A stretch of 37,884 bases of DNA, from the NCBI GenBank assembly GCA_018396915.1, contig JAGTRD010000006.1, positions 8,128 through 46,011 on the forward strand, in the 5' to 3' direction. Of the stretch, positions 7,008 to 16,262 are shown in pieces. The notes under the pieces are model-generated. The model was given only the letters and a program-made list of their open reading frames with translations. It was not told the DNA's origin and searched no databases. A program made the translations under genes and the position numbers. The DNA comes from Candidatus Bathyarchaeota archaeon (lineage in GTDB: Archaea; Thermoproteota; Bathyarchaeia; 40CM-2-53-6; RBG-13-38-9). Numbering within the stretch: the stretch's first letter is position 1; the number at the start of each line of letters is the position of its first letter.

Positions 7008-7752
7008 CTACCACCATCTTAGACTATATTTATACTCAGAGATACGCTCTTCATTAGATGGTTTCCTGAATATGTAGAGGTGCTCGTGCGCAATCTTATA
7101 GAAATCGTAGTACCGACCACGCCACTTTTCTCTTGTGGTCTTGGTCTTATGCTGGAGTTTGATTATATCCTCCTTCAGAACGAAACCAGCTTCTAGAAAT
7201 TTGTTTAGAGCTCCTATATGTATGGGAACGTAATGTCGATGTTTTCGAGTATCGCCAATCAAAATACCGCAATACTTATCGGGCTTAAGAATTCTAAAAC
7301 ATTCTCTCGCAACTTTACCGATCTCTACTAGGAAATCTTCAAATTTCATAGCGGAGAGATCGCCTGGAAACTGAGATTTCGAGTATGTAACTATGCCACA
7401 ATAAGGAGGGTGCGTAGCCACAAGGTCAATAGTCTGGTCATCGATATTATCCAGTCTTCGGGCATCACCCTGGTATATTCGTATGTGGGGCTCCCTGTAT
7501 TTCGGGTCAATCGGAACATATCTGTAGTCTATTCATCGCAATCATTACAGCATTAGAATTAATATCTACACCTATGCCATCTCTGCCCAGCAGTTTACAC
7601 TCAACCAATGTTGTACCGCTGCTCATCATAGGGTCGCAGACAACCTCTCCCGGTTTGGTATACCTGTCTATCAGGTTTCTAGGTATGTACGGACTCCAGT
7701 TACCACGATAATTGCCTATATGTGTCGCCCAGTCACCTCTATCTGGAAAAAG
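7008..7752 (-). pseudogene. Frameshifted DNA methyltransferase (N4/N6 type) remnant
   Basis: Two reading frames together encode most of an amino-methyltransferase. The upstream piece (7752-7507) has THIGNYRGNWSPYIPRN and the SAM-binding motif CDPMMSSGTTLVE followed by GIGVDI. The downstream piece (7535-7008) has the catalytic motif THPPYCGIVTYS (motif IV), ILIGDTRKHRHYVP and a conserved end. Motif I precedes motif IV. The frames join by a one-base slip near 7525-7535, and a second slip is needed in a T-run near 7747 to keep the conserved start. The N-terminus is missing where a glyoxalase-like remnant begins. Such enzymes usually belong to restriction-modification or phage-like units. It is probably inactive, though an assembly error at the first slip cannot be excluded. 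Confidence 0.7.
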
Positions 7753-7880
7753 TCACCAAGTTACATCGCATTTGAATCCATAGATGACTATGCAAGAAAG
7801 ATAGGGAGCCTTGGCGGCAGTATAACCATCACTTAAAATGGAAGTATCTGGAGTTGGATGGAGATCCCTTAACCATTGAT
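7753..7880 (+). pseudogene. VOC/glyoxalase-family remnant
   Basis: From 7753 one frame reads SYIAFESIDDYARKIGSLGG, which resembles the last third of vicinal-oxygen-chelate proteins. After a stop at 7834 the +1 frame continues KMEVSGVGW, matching the KxEVxGVGxF segment that normally follows. So a C-terminal fragment with one frameshift is visible, abutting the methyltransferase remnant. No N-terminus or metal ligands are present. From 7881 to 8101 I see nothing recognisable. Confidence 0.45.
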
Positions 7881-8101
7881 CCGAAAATTAAATAGATCGC
7901 AGTACTATAGATACGAGGGCCGAAGAGAACTATGTGGAGTTTATTTTTCACATTCACATGGCGCCTGTGCGAAGTTGGTAATCGACTCTTTCGCTTGGAT
8001 AGTGTGAGAACATGCGCCTACTCGGCAACATATAACAATTGCTGGCGAGCATTAGGAGTCTACTATTTTGTTTGAGCGCAATATCCTAACCTTGGCTTCC
8101 T

Positions 8102-9337
8102 CTAGATCGACAACTGTTGAGGAACGATTATTTCTCGTTTCTCTTTGATGGTTAAGCAGAAGTTTTTGATAATGTAAGATGGCGCCAGGATGTATGTTGC
8201 TGTAGATAGGATCGCAGCGAAGGTGAATCCAACTACGGATGCGAATTCTTTGCTGAAAGGTGCAGATATCAAATAGACGTATGATGCCAGACGTACTGTT
8301 CCTTGGAGCGGAAGTAAGAGAAGCTGGGATGCCCGTCTAGGAATCTCATGTGTGGCAATGAATCGTGCAATTGGCGGAGACCATAAGTAATAGAAAGTAT
8401 TCCATCCTTCAACCAATAGTCTTCCGATATTGTTTGAGCCTATCATATCGTCCCTGAACTGCCTCATATAATACACTTCTGGGGCCAGTTGACTTCCATA
8501 TGCAACTGTGACTATGATGCAACTATGTGTCTTAGTTACTGGCGTTGAGGTAGGCTCAGGGGTTGGTGTGGAGCTAGTTGTGGGTGTTGGTGTTTGAATT
8601 GGTTTGGGGGTGTCTTCTGGTTTAGATGTAAGATTGAAGGTTATGCTGATGTCATCCCAGAATGCACCCGCTGGAACAGATGTGAGTCTCTGGAATGTCA
8701 CTGCCAGCAATGTTACAGCCACTCTTTCTATTGAGAAGACTGGAATATTGGGATAGGTCTGCTTGAGGTCTACATCAATGTTACGTACAATCTTGTTCCA
8801 TCTCTCGCATTCTATACCGGATAGAAGAATATTCTTAACATTCTCAGAGGCCATCGTCGGAAGTGGATACTCTCTGTAAATAGCTATGTTTTCTGTCCAC
8901 GCCACATAGTAAACTAGGGTCTTTCTTGTCTGTGATATCCAGAAATCAGCAATTAAAGCAATATTTATCCATGCGTTTTCTTTGGGTACACCGAATGGGT
9001 ATACACTGAATCGAAGCGTCAGATTAGACATTTGGTTCAATCGAATCTCTTGAGTAGCACCTCCTCCGACGCCGTAACAATGTTCCCCACCTGTACCGCA
9101 GAGTGTATATAGAGAATACACTCCTGAACATGCGCGGTAGTTTGTAGTTGTTCCCTCTCGGGGAAGTTGATCACAATAACTGAACCCCCTCCACCCGCTC
9201 ATTCCATTCTCGAAGCCGCCGTTCGTTACCAGCTCAACAATCTCACACCTAGATGGTAGAGCTAGAGATGAGATGATGCTGATGAGCAGAAGCGTACATG
9301 AAAGTTGATAGATTCTTTTGCTGAACATGTGTGACAT
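8102..9337 (-). CDS. Secreted carbohydrate-binding-like protein with CFI-box C-terminal domain
   Basis: About 411 residues, counted here from the ATG at 9337, which has GAGGT seven bases upstream. In order: a signal peptide (KRIYQLSCTLLLISIISSLA), a beta-rich domain with NGGFENGMSGW and several Cys typical of CBM-like or jelly-roll domains, and a Thr/Pro/Ser linker (around TPTPTTSSTPTPEPTSTP). Then comes CIIVTVAYGSQLAPEVYYMR followed by WSPPIARFIATHE, the CFI-box-CTERM pattern with CII in place of CFI, and a final hydrophobic span. CFI-box domains are thought to anchor surface proteins. The open frame extends to 9388, but a TATA-like TTAAAAACTATAATG near 9395-9409 would put transcription start downstream of that codon. 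It stands alone, so its partner is unknown. Confidence 0.75.
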   Translation of the reverse strand: MSHMFSKRIYQLSCTLLLISIISSLALPSRCEIVELVTNGGFENGMSGWRGFSYCDQLPREGTTTNYRACSGVYSLYTLCGTGGEHCYGVGGGATQEIRLNQMSNLTLRFSVYPFGVPKENAWINIALIADFWISQTRKTLVYYVAWTENIAIYREYPLPTMASENVKNILLSGIECERWNKIVRNIDVDLKQTYPNIPVFSIERVAVTLLAVTFQRLTSVPAGAFWDDISITFNLTSKPEDTPKPIQTPTPTTSSTPTPEPTSTPVTKTHSCIIVTVAYGSQLAPEVYYMRQFRDDMIGSNNIGRLLVEGWNTFYYLWSPPIARFIATHEIPRRASQLLLLPLQGTVRLASYVYLISAPFSKEFASVVGFTFAAILSTATYILAPSYIIKNFCLTIKEKREIIVPQQLSI

Positions 9338-9388
9338 AAACTCTACCTCTACAATGATAACATATTTAGAGTTTCTATTAGCGTACAT

Positions 9389-9756
9389 AATGCATCATTA
9401 TAGTTTTTAACCGGGCAACGTTGCTATCCCTCTGGAATTACTCGCCTAGAAAGAGATACGGAAAGAAACAGTCTTCAAGCCACGGAAAGATATAGCTCTC
9501 ATAATATACAGCGATACTTCAACCGGCAAGGTTTCAAATTGCGAGAGGACACGTTCCTCCACGATCAGAAGGAAATTTGTGTTAGATTTGAAGAGAGAAC
9601 ATGTGGTTCTACCATGCTGACATAAGTAAGAGTAAGATACTCGCCTAGAACGTTGGTCCAAAGTATTTCTTGGTAGTCGTTTCACGTGTCAATAGGCAGA
9701 TGAGAGAAAAGACTATTTGACTTGCTTCCATTTTTCTATTCGAGGTTTCATATAGT
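9389..9756. other. Intergenic region with a promoter-like element, no recognised gene
   Basis: The left edge holds the AT-rich promoter of the CFI-box gene. A 70-80 codon frame exists on each strand across 9440-9690, but neither has a ribosome-binding site nor any family I recognise. GAGGTT at 9740-9745 is the ribosome-binding site of the next gene. Confidence 0.4.
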
Positions 9757-10470
9757 TTGAATATTGTCGTATTGGGTACAGCGGGTTGTGGCAAATCTTC
9801 ATTGACGGGTGAGTTTGGAAAATATTTGATAGATCATGGTTACGATGTGAAGTTTCTGAATCTTGATCCTGGCTGTCTATCCTTGCCCTACCGGTGTGAC
9901 TTTGACATCAGAGATTTCTTCACAGTCGAGAATATAATGGGGAGGGAGGGTCTGGGTCCGAGTGGGGCTATGTTGAGGGCGATGGAATACTTATCTGAGA
10001 CAGCGATTCCAAGCTATGGAGGAGACTTTATTCTTATAGATACTCCCGGCCAGCTCGAAGTCTTTGTTTTTCATAAGTCCGGTCCCAAGATAATTGGGCA
10101 GCTCGTTGACATCGTTGGTTTATTCATCATCGACGCTAGCGTAGGGGTTGAAGGCCTCCCAGCTCTATACTTATACTCCCTAGTCACAGGGTTCAGACTT
10201 GGAATAAATATAGTCAACATTGTGAATAAGGTGGACCTGCTTGACGTCGGCGACATTGAACTTTTCAAGAACTATCTCAGCAACCCAGCCAGCCTGAAGG
10301 GGGAGCTCAAATTTGAGGGTGTTCTATCGGATGTTTATCATCCTCTCTCAGACCTGTTGCAGAGGATAGTTCCCGCCCAGAGGGTGCCCTTCGTCTCAGC
10401 GAAGACCGGTGTGGGGTTCGACGAACTTTTAGATATACTGCATGAATCGAAGTGTGGAGACGTGACGTGA
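9757..10470 (+). CDS. GPN-loop GTPase family protein with altered GPN motif
   Basis: A 237-residue P-loop GTPase of the GPN/XAB1 type, starting with TTG 10 bases after GAGGTT. Walker A is GTAGCGKSS (residues 7-15), the D of LNLDPGC is switch I, DTPGQLEVF is the Walker B/G3 region, and VNKVDLLD is the guanine-specific G4 motif. The loop that names the family reads GPSGAM here, so the Asn of Gly-Pro-Asn is Ser. In structurally studied GPN proteins this Asn reaches across the dimer to the partner's nucleotide. Archaeal homologues have no settled pathway role. It is flanked by surface-protein genes on the other strand. Confidence 0.85.
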   Translation: MNIVVLGTAGCGKSSLTGEFGKYLIDHGYDVKFLNLDPGCLSLPYRCDFDIRDFFTVENIMGREGLGPSGAMLRAMEYLSETAIPSYGGDFILIDTPGQLEVFVFHKSGPKIIGQLVDIVGLFIIDASVGVEGLPALYLYSLVTGFRLGINIVNIVNKVDLLDVGDIELFKNYLSNPASLKGELKFEGVLSDVYHPLSDLLQRIVPAQRVPFVSAKTGVGFDELLDILHESKCGDVT

Positions 10471-10500
10471 AGAAACATCGAAGACCCAAATTCATCCAAT

Positions 10501-13500
10501 TTATACATTTAAGGTTTGAAGATGGAAAGCAGATCGAATCCACCTTCTACACCTTATAACAATAATTTCTACAAGTAAAAGAATAATTATGATAACATGT
10601 TCCAGTCCTGTAAACTCAGGAATAGCAACAGTTCTCAGCCTGAAGTCTACACTTACATCTGAACCTTTTGACAGGGTAGCCTCACAGGTCAATGTTTCGT
10701 AACCGTTGAGGGAACATGCGAGAAGATAGCGTCCATCATCAACCCACAATTCATAATACCCGTCTAGACTACACGTGAAATCCTTTGAACCCTCAGAGAA
10801 GGCATCTATCACAGCCCAATTCAACGGCACAGCCTCCCCGAACATGTTCTGGCTTGTGGCTCTACCATATAGGTGGGCTAGACGCTTCAACCTCACCACA
10901 AGACTGGATCCTCCACCTTCATGAACTGTCACAGCATTTCCGGTATCGACCTGCAGATATCCCGGAACATAAATTATGGCCCTGTAGGTTCCAGCCTTCA
11001 GGCCGTAATCCCTCTGGAGGCTGCTGTCAGTTGTATCGTAATAGTTAACCCATCTATGTGCAATGTTACCTGCATATCTTCTGAAGCCTGCTAGACGGAT
11101 AGTGTGGACGTTGAGGTTTGATGGGATGTGTGTGATGTTCGCAGCTACGAACTCGTCAAGATCATCGTAAACCTCTACACGGAGGGGGACCATGGATGAG
11201 TAGGGGTATGTGTCGATCGCTGATGGAACATCTTCCTTCTCCACGATCAGGGTTACATCTATGAAGCCGCCTACGACAAGGTCTACCGTCAAGTCAGCGA
11301 CCCCACCGTCGACTACTGAGACAAGCCTCTGCACCTTCTGAATATAGCCGAAAGTAAATATTTGAATGGTGTATATCCCTGATCTTATGTTGGGCACATA
11401 CAGGTTCACGCTATTCTTTGAAGGGACTTGCATAATAGACCATGTGGCATAGATCAGCGCATTGTACTGGTCCCTAACCTCGACCCTTATAGGTGATCCT
11501 GGATGCCTCCAGTTGATAGGTTGGGGTGGAGACTGAGTGTCGACTGAACGTATAGTGATAGCGATCGAACCCGCCCTAAGCACTTCCAAACTCACCTCTG
11601 AGACTGCATCACATTCACCAACAGTCAAGTAGAAGTCTGCCGGCTGATAGAATCCTTCAGCTGTGACTGTCAGGCTATATATTCCTGGTGGAAGCCCATA
11701 ATCTCGCATTGTTCCAAGAAATCCTGTAATCTTGACCCTGCACGATGTACTTCCAGGATTGACCAAGGTTGAGTTTCTTCCCCTGATTATCCCATCCTTA
11801 TCATAAAGTTCAACACTCACAGCCCTACTCAAAGTCACAGGTGTGAGACTGCCCTGAGGAAAATCCTTGAAATGAACTGTCACATCCACCATCCCAGTTC
11901 TATGAATGTCAAACTCAACCCTAGCCCCAGCCATACCATCAGGAATATTGATCTCAATGTCCTTAAACTGCACATACTGGTTGACGTAGACCCTTATCTT
12001 GTATGTTCCAGGCCATATGCCTGATACATATCCTGAACCGTCTTGAGGTATGTGTCCATCAAGCTCAGTGAACCCGTCAAATTTGAAAATGTGATTATGA
12101 GCTGAGGGGACAGTGTAGTTTCTTATAAGGCGTAAAGACTCGTCCAGAGGTGTAAGGATCTCAATTATAATCGGCCTCGGATATTGAATTGGAAAATTGG
12201 ACTTTTGAGACCATGAATCTGGCGAATAAGAGTAGAATCTCTCATCTTCTCCTCCAAAGATCGCATAGATCAATCCATTGGCACTATCGAATGTTAGGGA
12301 CCCTCCGGAACCGGTAGCAGTAGGTGTATTTGCGAGCTGTGTCCAACTCGATGAAAAATATTTGAGATATACATTGCTTCCTCCGCCCAGTGTGGCGTAT
12401 ACCGATCCGTCGGATGTGCATGTTAGGGCCGCCCCACTCTGGGCTGCACCGTAAAGAGATATGTCAGGTAGAGTCGTCCAACTGTCTGTTCGAGGGTCAT
12501 ACCTCCAGAACGCTGTGGAGCCTCCGCCTCGAAGCGCATAAATGTTTCCGTCTACGATGTTGAATGTCAAGCATCCCCCGCCGCCGACAACGTCAGGTGT
12601 AAGTGTACGATCATCCCACCTATTCAGAACAGGATCATAAACCCAAAAGTCTCTCGTCCCACCACCTCTTAAGGCATATATCAAACCATCATTCGGGTTG
12701 AAGCATAATGAGCCGCCGTCGCCGACGGGTGATGGGGTTACAGGCCCGGTCTGCCACTCATCACCCGCCACATCATAGATGAAGAATGAGTTTGAACCTC
12801 CCCCTTGAAAGGCATAAATGTATCTTTCACCGTCGAATGTTAAGGAGCCTCCAGAACCTATAGGTCCAGGCGCGGGCTGCCTATACTCCCAAATATCAGC
12901 AGCGGCGTCATACCTTAAAAAGTCTGACGTGTTACCTCCCCTGAATGCATATATGAGGTCCCGACCTGGAAATATTCCACCGCCGACATAAGTCATGGCT
13001 GCACCGGAGCTCGGCCCTTCACGGGTCGCGACCGCACCCCACTCGTGGCGTGCACCCCCACACTTAGACCATACAATCCCCTCAATCACCGGACTCTTAT
13101 AGACGCATAGGTCCACCCCGTCGAGGGACTGACCTGCCTTAACAGTTACCAGTCTCCTCAAGGGTGTAGGCCTGTAGCCGGCAGCGTATGCTGTGAGATT
13201 GTAGACTCCCGCCGCCAGACCGTATATAGTGTATCGGCCGTTATCTGGGGCGCTGAAATAAGCCTCTCCTACAACCCTCCTACCATCGATGGATACGCCT
13301 TCAGCAATAACTTTTCCTCCCTCAGGCTCTCGTAGCTGGATAGGCACACCATAACCATATGTGTATCCGCTATAGCTGTAACTGTACCGAAAAAAGTTGC
13401 TGCTACAGTCGAGGACTGTACCCGATATGTAGGCTGGATTCGGATCCGCTGAGACCACTAGAGTTGGAAAGTTCCTTGCACCTATCGAGAATCCATCTAT

Positions 13501-13995
13501 GAATATCTTGAAGAAGTATCTGCCGACGGTGCTCGGCGCCGTCACATTGAACAATCTTACAATATGCGAACCAGGCCATATCCCACTCGAACCGTTGCTG
13601 ACAGTCACCCTGAACCAGCTGGGCGCCACAGGGTCCCTCTCTGAGAGTCTCGATATGGATATGAACCTGTAATCGTTGGTTACACTGGTCCAAACATATG
13701 TGGTATCCTGTTTCAAACCGAACTCGGGGGGTACGTACACCGCTATTGTTCTTTTCCTAGTCTGGACGGTGATATTGAATACTAGGTCACCGAAGGTCTC
13801 TTGAAGAACTATGGCCTTCGGATACTCAAGCTTCACTTGGGCCTCAGGCGTATCAAGGTAATGGTTGAGATTTTGAGGAGGAACCTTCCCAGGGGACATC
13901 TCAACTTGATGATTTGCCCCTGACACTGTATCCAAATAAGTCAGAAACGATGATGCCAAAATTATTATCATGAGTGTAGCCACAAATCTTCTCAA
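10501..13995 (-). CDS. Large secreted six-kelch-repeat protein with carboxypeptidase-regulatory-like domains and C-terminal anchor
   Basis: At 1164 residues it has an N-terminal signal peptide (TLMIIILASSFLTYLDT). A kelch-like region (about residues 315-610) contains six repeats of the type GGSLTFD..IYAxxGGG..FxxYD, enough to close a six-bladed beta-propeller. Around and after it are several beta-sandwich repeats (YGLAAGVYNLTAYAAGY, GLPPGIYSLTVTAEGFY, LKAGTYRAIIYVPGYL), the pattern of carboxypeptidase regulatory-like or PEGA surface domains. It ends with IPEFTGLEHVIIIILLLVE and an Arg-rich tail, resembling PEF-type sorting tails or a plain membrane anchor. It lies 52 bases after the MacB-type permease on the same strand and may be its cargo. 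The ligand is unknown. Confidence 0.8.
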   Translation of the reverse strand: MRRFVATLMIIILASSFLTYLDTVSGANHQVEMSPGKVPPQNLNHYLDTPEAQVKLEYPKAIVLQETFGDLVFNITVQTRKRTIAVYVPPEFGLKQDTTYVWTSVTNDYRFISISRLSERDPVAPSWFRVTVSNGSSGIWPGSHIVRLFNVTAPSTVGRYFFKIFIDGFSIGARNFPTLVVSADPNPAYISGTVLDCSSNFFRYSYSYSGYTYGYGVPIQLREPEGGKVIAEGVSIDGRRVVGEAYFSAPDNGRYTIYGLAAGVYNLTAYAAGYRPTPLRRLVTVKAGQSLDGVDLCVYKSPVIEGIVWSKCGGARHEWGAVATREGPSSGAAMTYVGGGIFPGRDLIYAFRGGNTSDFLRYDAAADIWEYRQPAPGPIGSGGSLTFDGERYIYAFQGGGSNSFFIYDVAGDEWQTGPVTPSPVGDGGSLCFNPNDGLIYALRGGGTRDFWVYDPVLNRWDDRTLTPDVVGGGGCLTFNIVDGNIYALRGGGSTAFWRYDPRTDSWTTLPDISLYGAAQSGAALTCTSDGSVYATLGGGSNVYLKYFSSSWTQLANTPTATGSGGSLTFDSANGLIYAIFGGEDERFYSYSPDSWSQKSNFPIQYPRPIIIEILTPLDESLRLIRNYTVPSAHNHIFKFDGFTELDGHIPQDGSGYVSGIWPGTYKIRVYVNQYVQFKDIEINIPDGMAGARVEFDIHRTGMVDVTVHFKDFPQGSLTPVTLSRAVSVELYDKDGIIRGRNSTLVNPGSTSCRVKITGFLGTMRDYGLPPGIYSLTVTAEGFYQPADFYLTVGECDAVSEVSLEVLRAGSIAITIRSVDTQSPPQPINWRHPGSPIRVEVRDQYNALIYATWSIMQVPSKNSVNLYVPNIRSGIYTIQIFTFGYIQKVQRLVSVVDGGVADLTVDLVVGGFIDVTLIVEKEDVPSAIDTYPYSSMVPLRVEVYDDLDEFVAANITHIPSNLNVHTIRLAGFRRYAGNIAHRWVNYYDTTDSSLQRDYGLKAGTYRAIIYVPGYLQVDTGNAVTVHEGGGSSLVVRLKRLAHLYGRATSQNMFGEAVPLNWAVIDAFSEGSKDFTCSLDGYYELWVDDGRYLLACSLNGYETLTCEATLSKGSDVSVDFRLRTVAIPEFTGLEHVIIIILLLVEIIVIRCRRWIRSAFHLQTLNV

Positions 13996-14047
13996 CCTTG
14001 ACTGCTTCCTGACCTTTGATCTTCATATTCTCTTTTCTCGGCGGGGC

Positions 14048-15280
14048 CTACTCATACTTCAAGGCAGTTACAGCATTCATTCTAGACGCACGCCATGCAG
14101 GATATAGTCCAGCAAGAATAGATATTCCAATTGGAAATATGAGGGAGAACAGGATGAGTTCAGGTGAGAATACTGGTGAGTATGATGTGGTTTGACTCTG
14201 GCCCGGCCTAGCTCCAGGCCCCGGAGGCCTGAAACTGAACGACGGTATCCCACCACCTACCAAATAAGATAATACAACTCCAAATATTGTTCCGAATATG
14301 CTACCTAATATTCCTGTGAGGGCTGCCTCAGCGAGGAAGAGGGAGAGTATCTGTCTAGGACTGTAGCCCAGGGACTTCAAGATACCTATCTCACGGGTTC
14401 TCTCCATCACCGAGACGAACATTGTGTTTGTGATGCCGACTGCCGCAACGAACAAGGTTACAACAGCTACGCTTCCAAGAAATATCGTGAGCTGGGTAGT
14501 GATGGACTGAACTGTCTGCAGAAGAGCTGTGGAACTGAAGACCCTGGCATTCCCTCCGAAATAGTTCTGGATCGACTCAACCACAGAGTCGACGACGCTC
14601 GGCGACTCAGCGATGACATATAAACCAGTATAGTAGTTTACTGAGAATATCGTCCTTGCTGCCAAGGTTGTGAAGACGGTTTCATCCAGATTCATGAATC
14701 CAACAGCGCCGTAAGGAGCCAAGATACCTTTGACAATGAATGTGTATGAGGGTGGGGCGCCCCTGCCGGTCGATGTTCCTTGCAACGCAATCATCTCATT
14801 CATACCTACCGGTGGAAAAGTGTTTGATGGCGGATTCGCTATCGCCGAGCCTACGACTACGCCTGTGGGGTCATACCCGTCGACTATCATTCCATCAGAT
14901 ATTTCTAGACCCTTGTACAGTGTCTGAAGTTTAGCCTGATCTAAACCGACGAGTGATACTGAAAGGGTGTTGGTGCCGTAGTTGATGCTCAACCTTCTTG
15001 AGAAATATGGTATCACATCCTTGACGCCAACAAACTCCCTGACAACAGAGACATCCTCATCCTTTATAGGTGTCCTAGTCGATGTTGAGACAACATTCAA
15101 GGTCGTCACACCCATCTTGTTTATCTGGCTTTGGACGCTGGCTGAGAGACCACTTGTGGAAGCGACCAACGCAACAATCATAGCTGAACCAATAACTATC
15201 CCAAGCACCGTGAGGAGACTGCGCAGTTTCCTATCCTTCAGAGCTTTGAAGGCCATATGGAAATAGTCTGGGATACGCAA
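14048..15280 (-). CDS. MacB/FtsX-type ABC transporter permease
   Basis: A 410-residue permease with the MacB layout. The first membrane helix follows the amphipathic ALKDRKLRSLLTVLGIVIG, then a large extracytoplasmic domain, then three helices including VGITNTMFVSVMERTREIGI, the canonical FtsX coupling segment contacting the ATPase, and LAGLYPAWRASRMNAVTAL at the end. A Pro/Gly/Gln-rich external loop lies before the last helix. Such permeases do not move substrate through a channel; they transmit ATPase motion to external partners. It sits in an operon with ATPase 16262-16960 and secreted partner 15291-16262, 10 bases downstream of the latter. Confidence 0.9.
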   Translation of the reverse strand: MRIPDYFHMAFKALKDRKLRSLLTVLGIVIGSAMIVALVASTSGLSASVQSQINKMGVTTLNVVSTSTRTPIKDEDVSVVREFVGVKDVIPYFSRRLSINYGTNTLSVSLVGLDQAKLQTLYKGLEISDGMIVDGYDPTGVVVGSAIANPPSNTFPPVGMNEMIALQGTSTGRGAPPSYTFIVKGILAPYGAVGFMNLDETVFTTLAARTIFSVNYYTGLYVIAESPSVVDSVVESIQNYFGGNARVFSSTALLQTVQSITTQLTIFLGSVAVVTLFVAAVGITNTMFVSVMERTREIGILKSLGYSPRQILSLFLAEAALTGILGSIFGTIFGVVLSYLVGGGIPSFSFRPPGPGARPGQSQTTSYSPVFSPELILFSLIFPIGISILAGLYPAWRASRMNAVTALKYE

Positions 15281-15290
15281 CGGCCTTCAC

Positions 15291-16262
15291 CTACCAGAAT
15301 CCAGAAAGCACACCCATCACTGTTCCGAAGAAGAACCTGAGTACCTTGAGGAGTATGTCGTAGACGATGTCTATAGGACTTTTGGTAGGTGTCTTCTCAG
15401 GTGTTGCTGGTGTACGTTGAGCCACACGCACAGCAGATGCGGCTGAGCTGATATGGCCTACACCATATGAGTCCGAATATCTCACCTGGAGGTTTATTGG
15501 GTAGACTCTCTCAGCAGCATCCCTCCTAACCTGGACGGTGGCGCTGAACGGCCTTGGAATATCAGGATCAGCCTGTCCAATAAATATGAATGCGCCTCGA
15601 ATAAAGGCTTGTGAAGATATTGATACATTGGTGTTAGACATTGTTGACGTTCCGGTGTTGACTATTGTGCCGGAGATAGTGATGTTTCCTCCCGGAGGAG
15701 TCTCCCTAGGATATATGTTGACAGAATATATTGTGATCAAGGGGGTCCCAGTCACAAGGACAGGCACCTCAACATCCGACTGCTGCTCCAAGTATAGGGT
15801 TGCTCCAGCCCCACTCACAATCTGTAAATAGTCGATCCTCATCCTCAAAATGTGTGGTCCAACAGTTGCGTTCCTCGATATGTTCAAGATGAACTTTGTT
15901 GTTGCGGTGAGGCCTGGCGATATATTACTCTCATAGAATGCCTTCACCTGCTGGCCTCCTGAGATATTCGTGAACGGTTCATTCAAGAAGAGTGTTTGAC
16001 TCATACCCGTAGCTGTCCTGTTACCAATGTTAAGCACAGTGACATATAGTGGGATGTTGGTATCACCTGGGACTGCTGAGAATGTTAGGTTTGGAGATAT
16101 CCAAGAGACCCTGACAACCTTGAATGTGGATGGTTTCAATGGAGGATATGGGGGAGCTTGGGCTGAGACGTTTAAGAACATGCTTTGAACTATGCATGAT
16201 GATATTAAACCTATGAGGATCACAGTGAGTGCCCGATTCTCAACTAAAAATTTAGGCAACAC
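15291..16262 (-). CDS. Secreted Ig-like/CARDB-type protein of the ABC operon
   Basis: A 323-residue protein with a signal peptide (LTVILIGLISSCIVQSMFL), two beta-sandwich domains with NIGNRTATG and IVNTGTSTMSN (the COG1361/CARDB look of archaeal surface proteins), many NxS/T sites for N-glycosylation, a Thr/Pro stretch, and a C-terminal hydrophobic helix (VLRFFFGTVMGVLSGFW). It starts with GTG overlapping the ATPase stop by one base (TAGTG), implying translational coupling. By position it may be the external partner of the MacB-type exporter, equivalent in place to the periplasmic adaptor in bacteria. The role is inferred from context only. Confidence 0.75.
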   Translation of the reverse strand: MLPKFLVENRALTVILIGLISSCIVQSMFLNVSAQAPPYPPLKPSTFKVVRVSWISPNLTFSAVPGDTNIPLYVTVLNIGNRTATGMSQTLFLNEPFTNISGGQQVKAFYESNISPGLTATTKFILNISRNATVGPHILRMRIDYLQIVSGAGATLYLEQQSDVEVPVLVTGTPLITIYSVNIYPRETPPGGNITISGTIVNTGTSTMSNTNVSISSQAFIRGAFIFIGQADPDIPRPFSATVQVRRDAAERVYPINLQVRYSDSYGVGHISSAASAVRVAQRTPATPEKTPTKSPIDIVYDILLKVLRFFFGTVMGVLSGFW

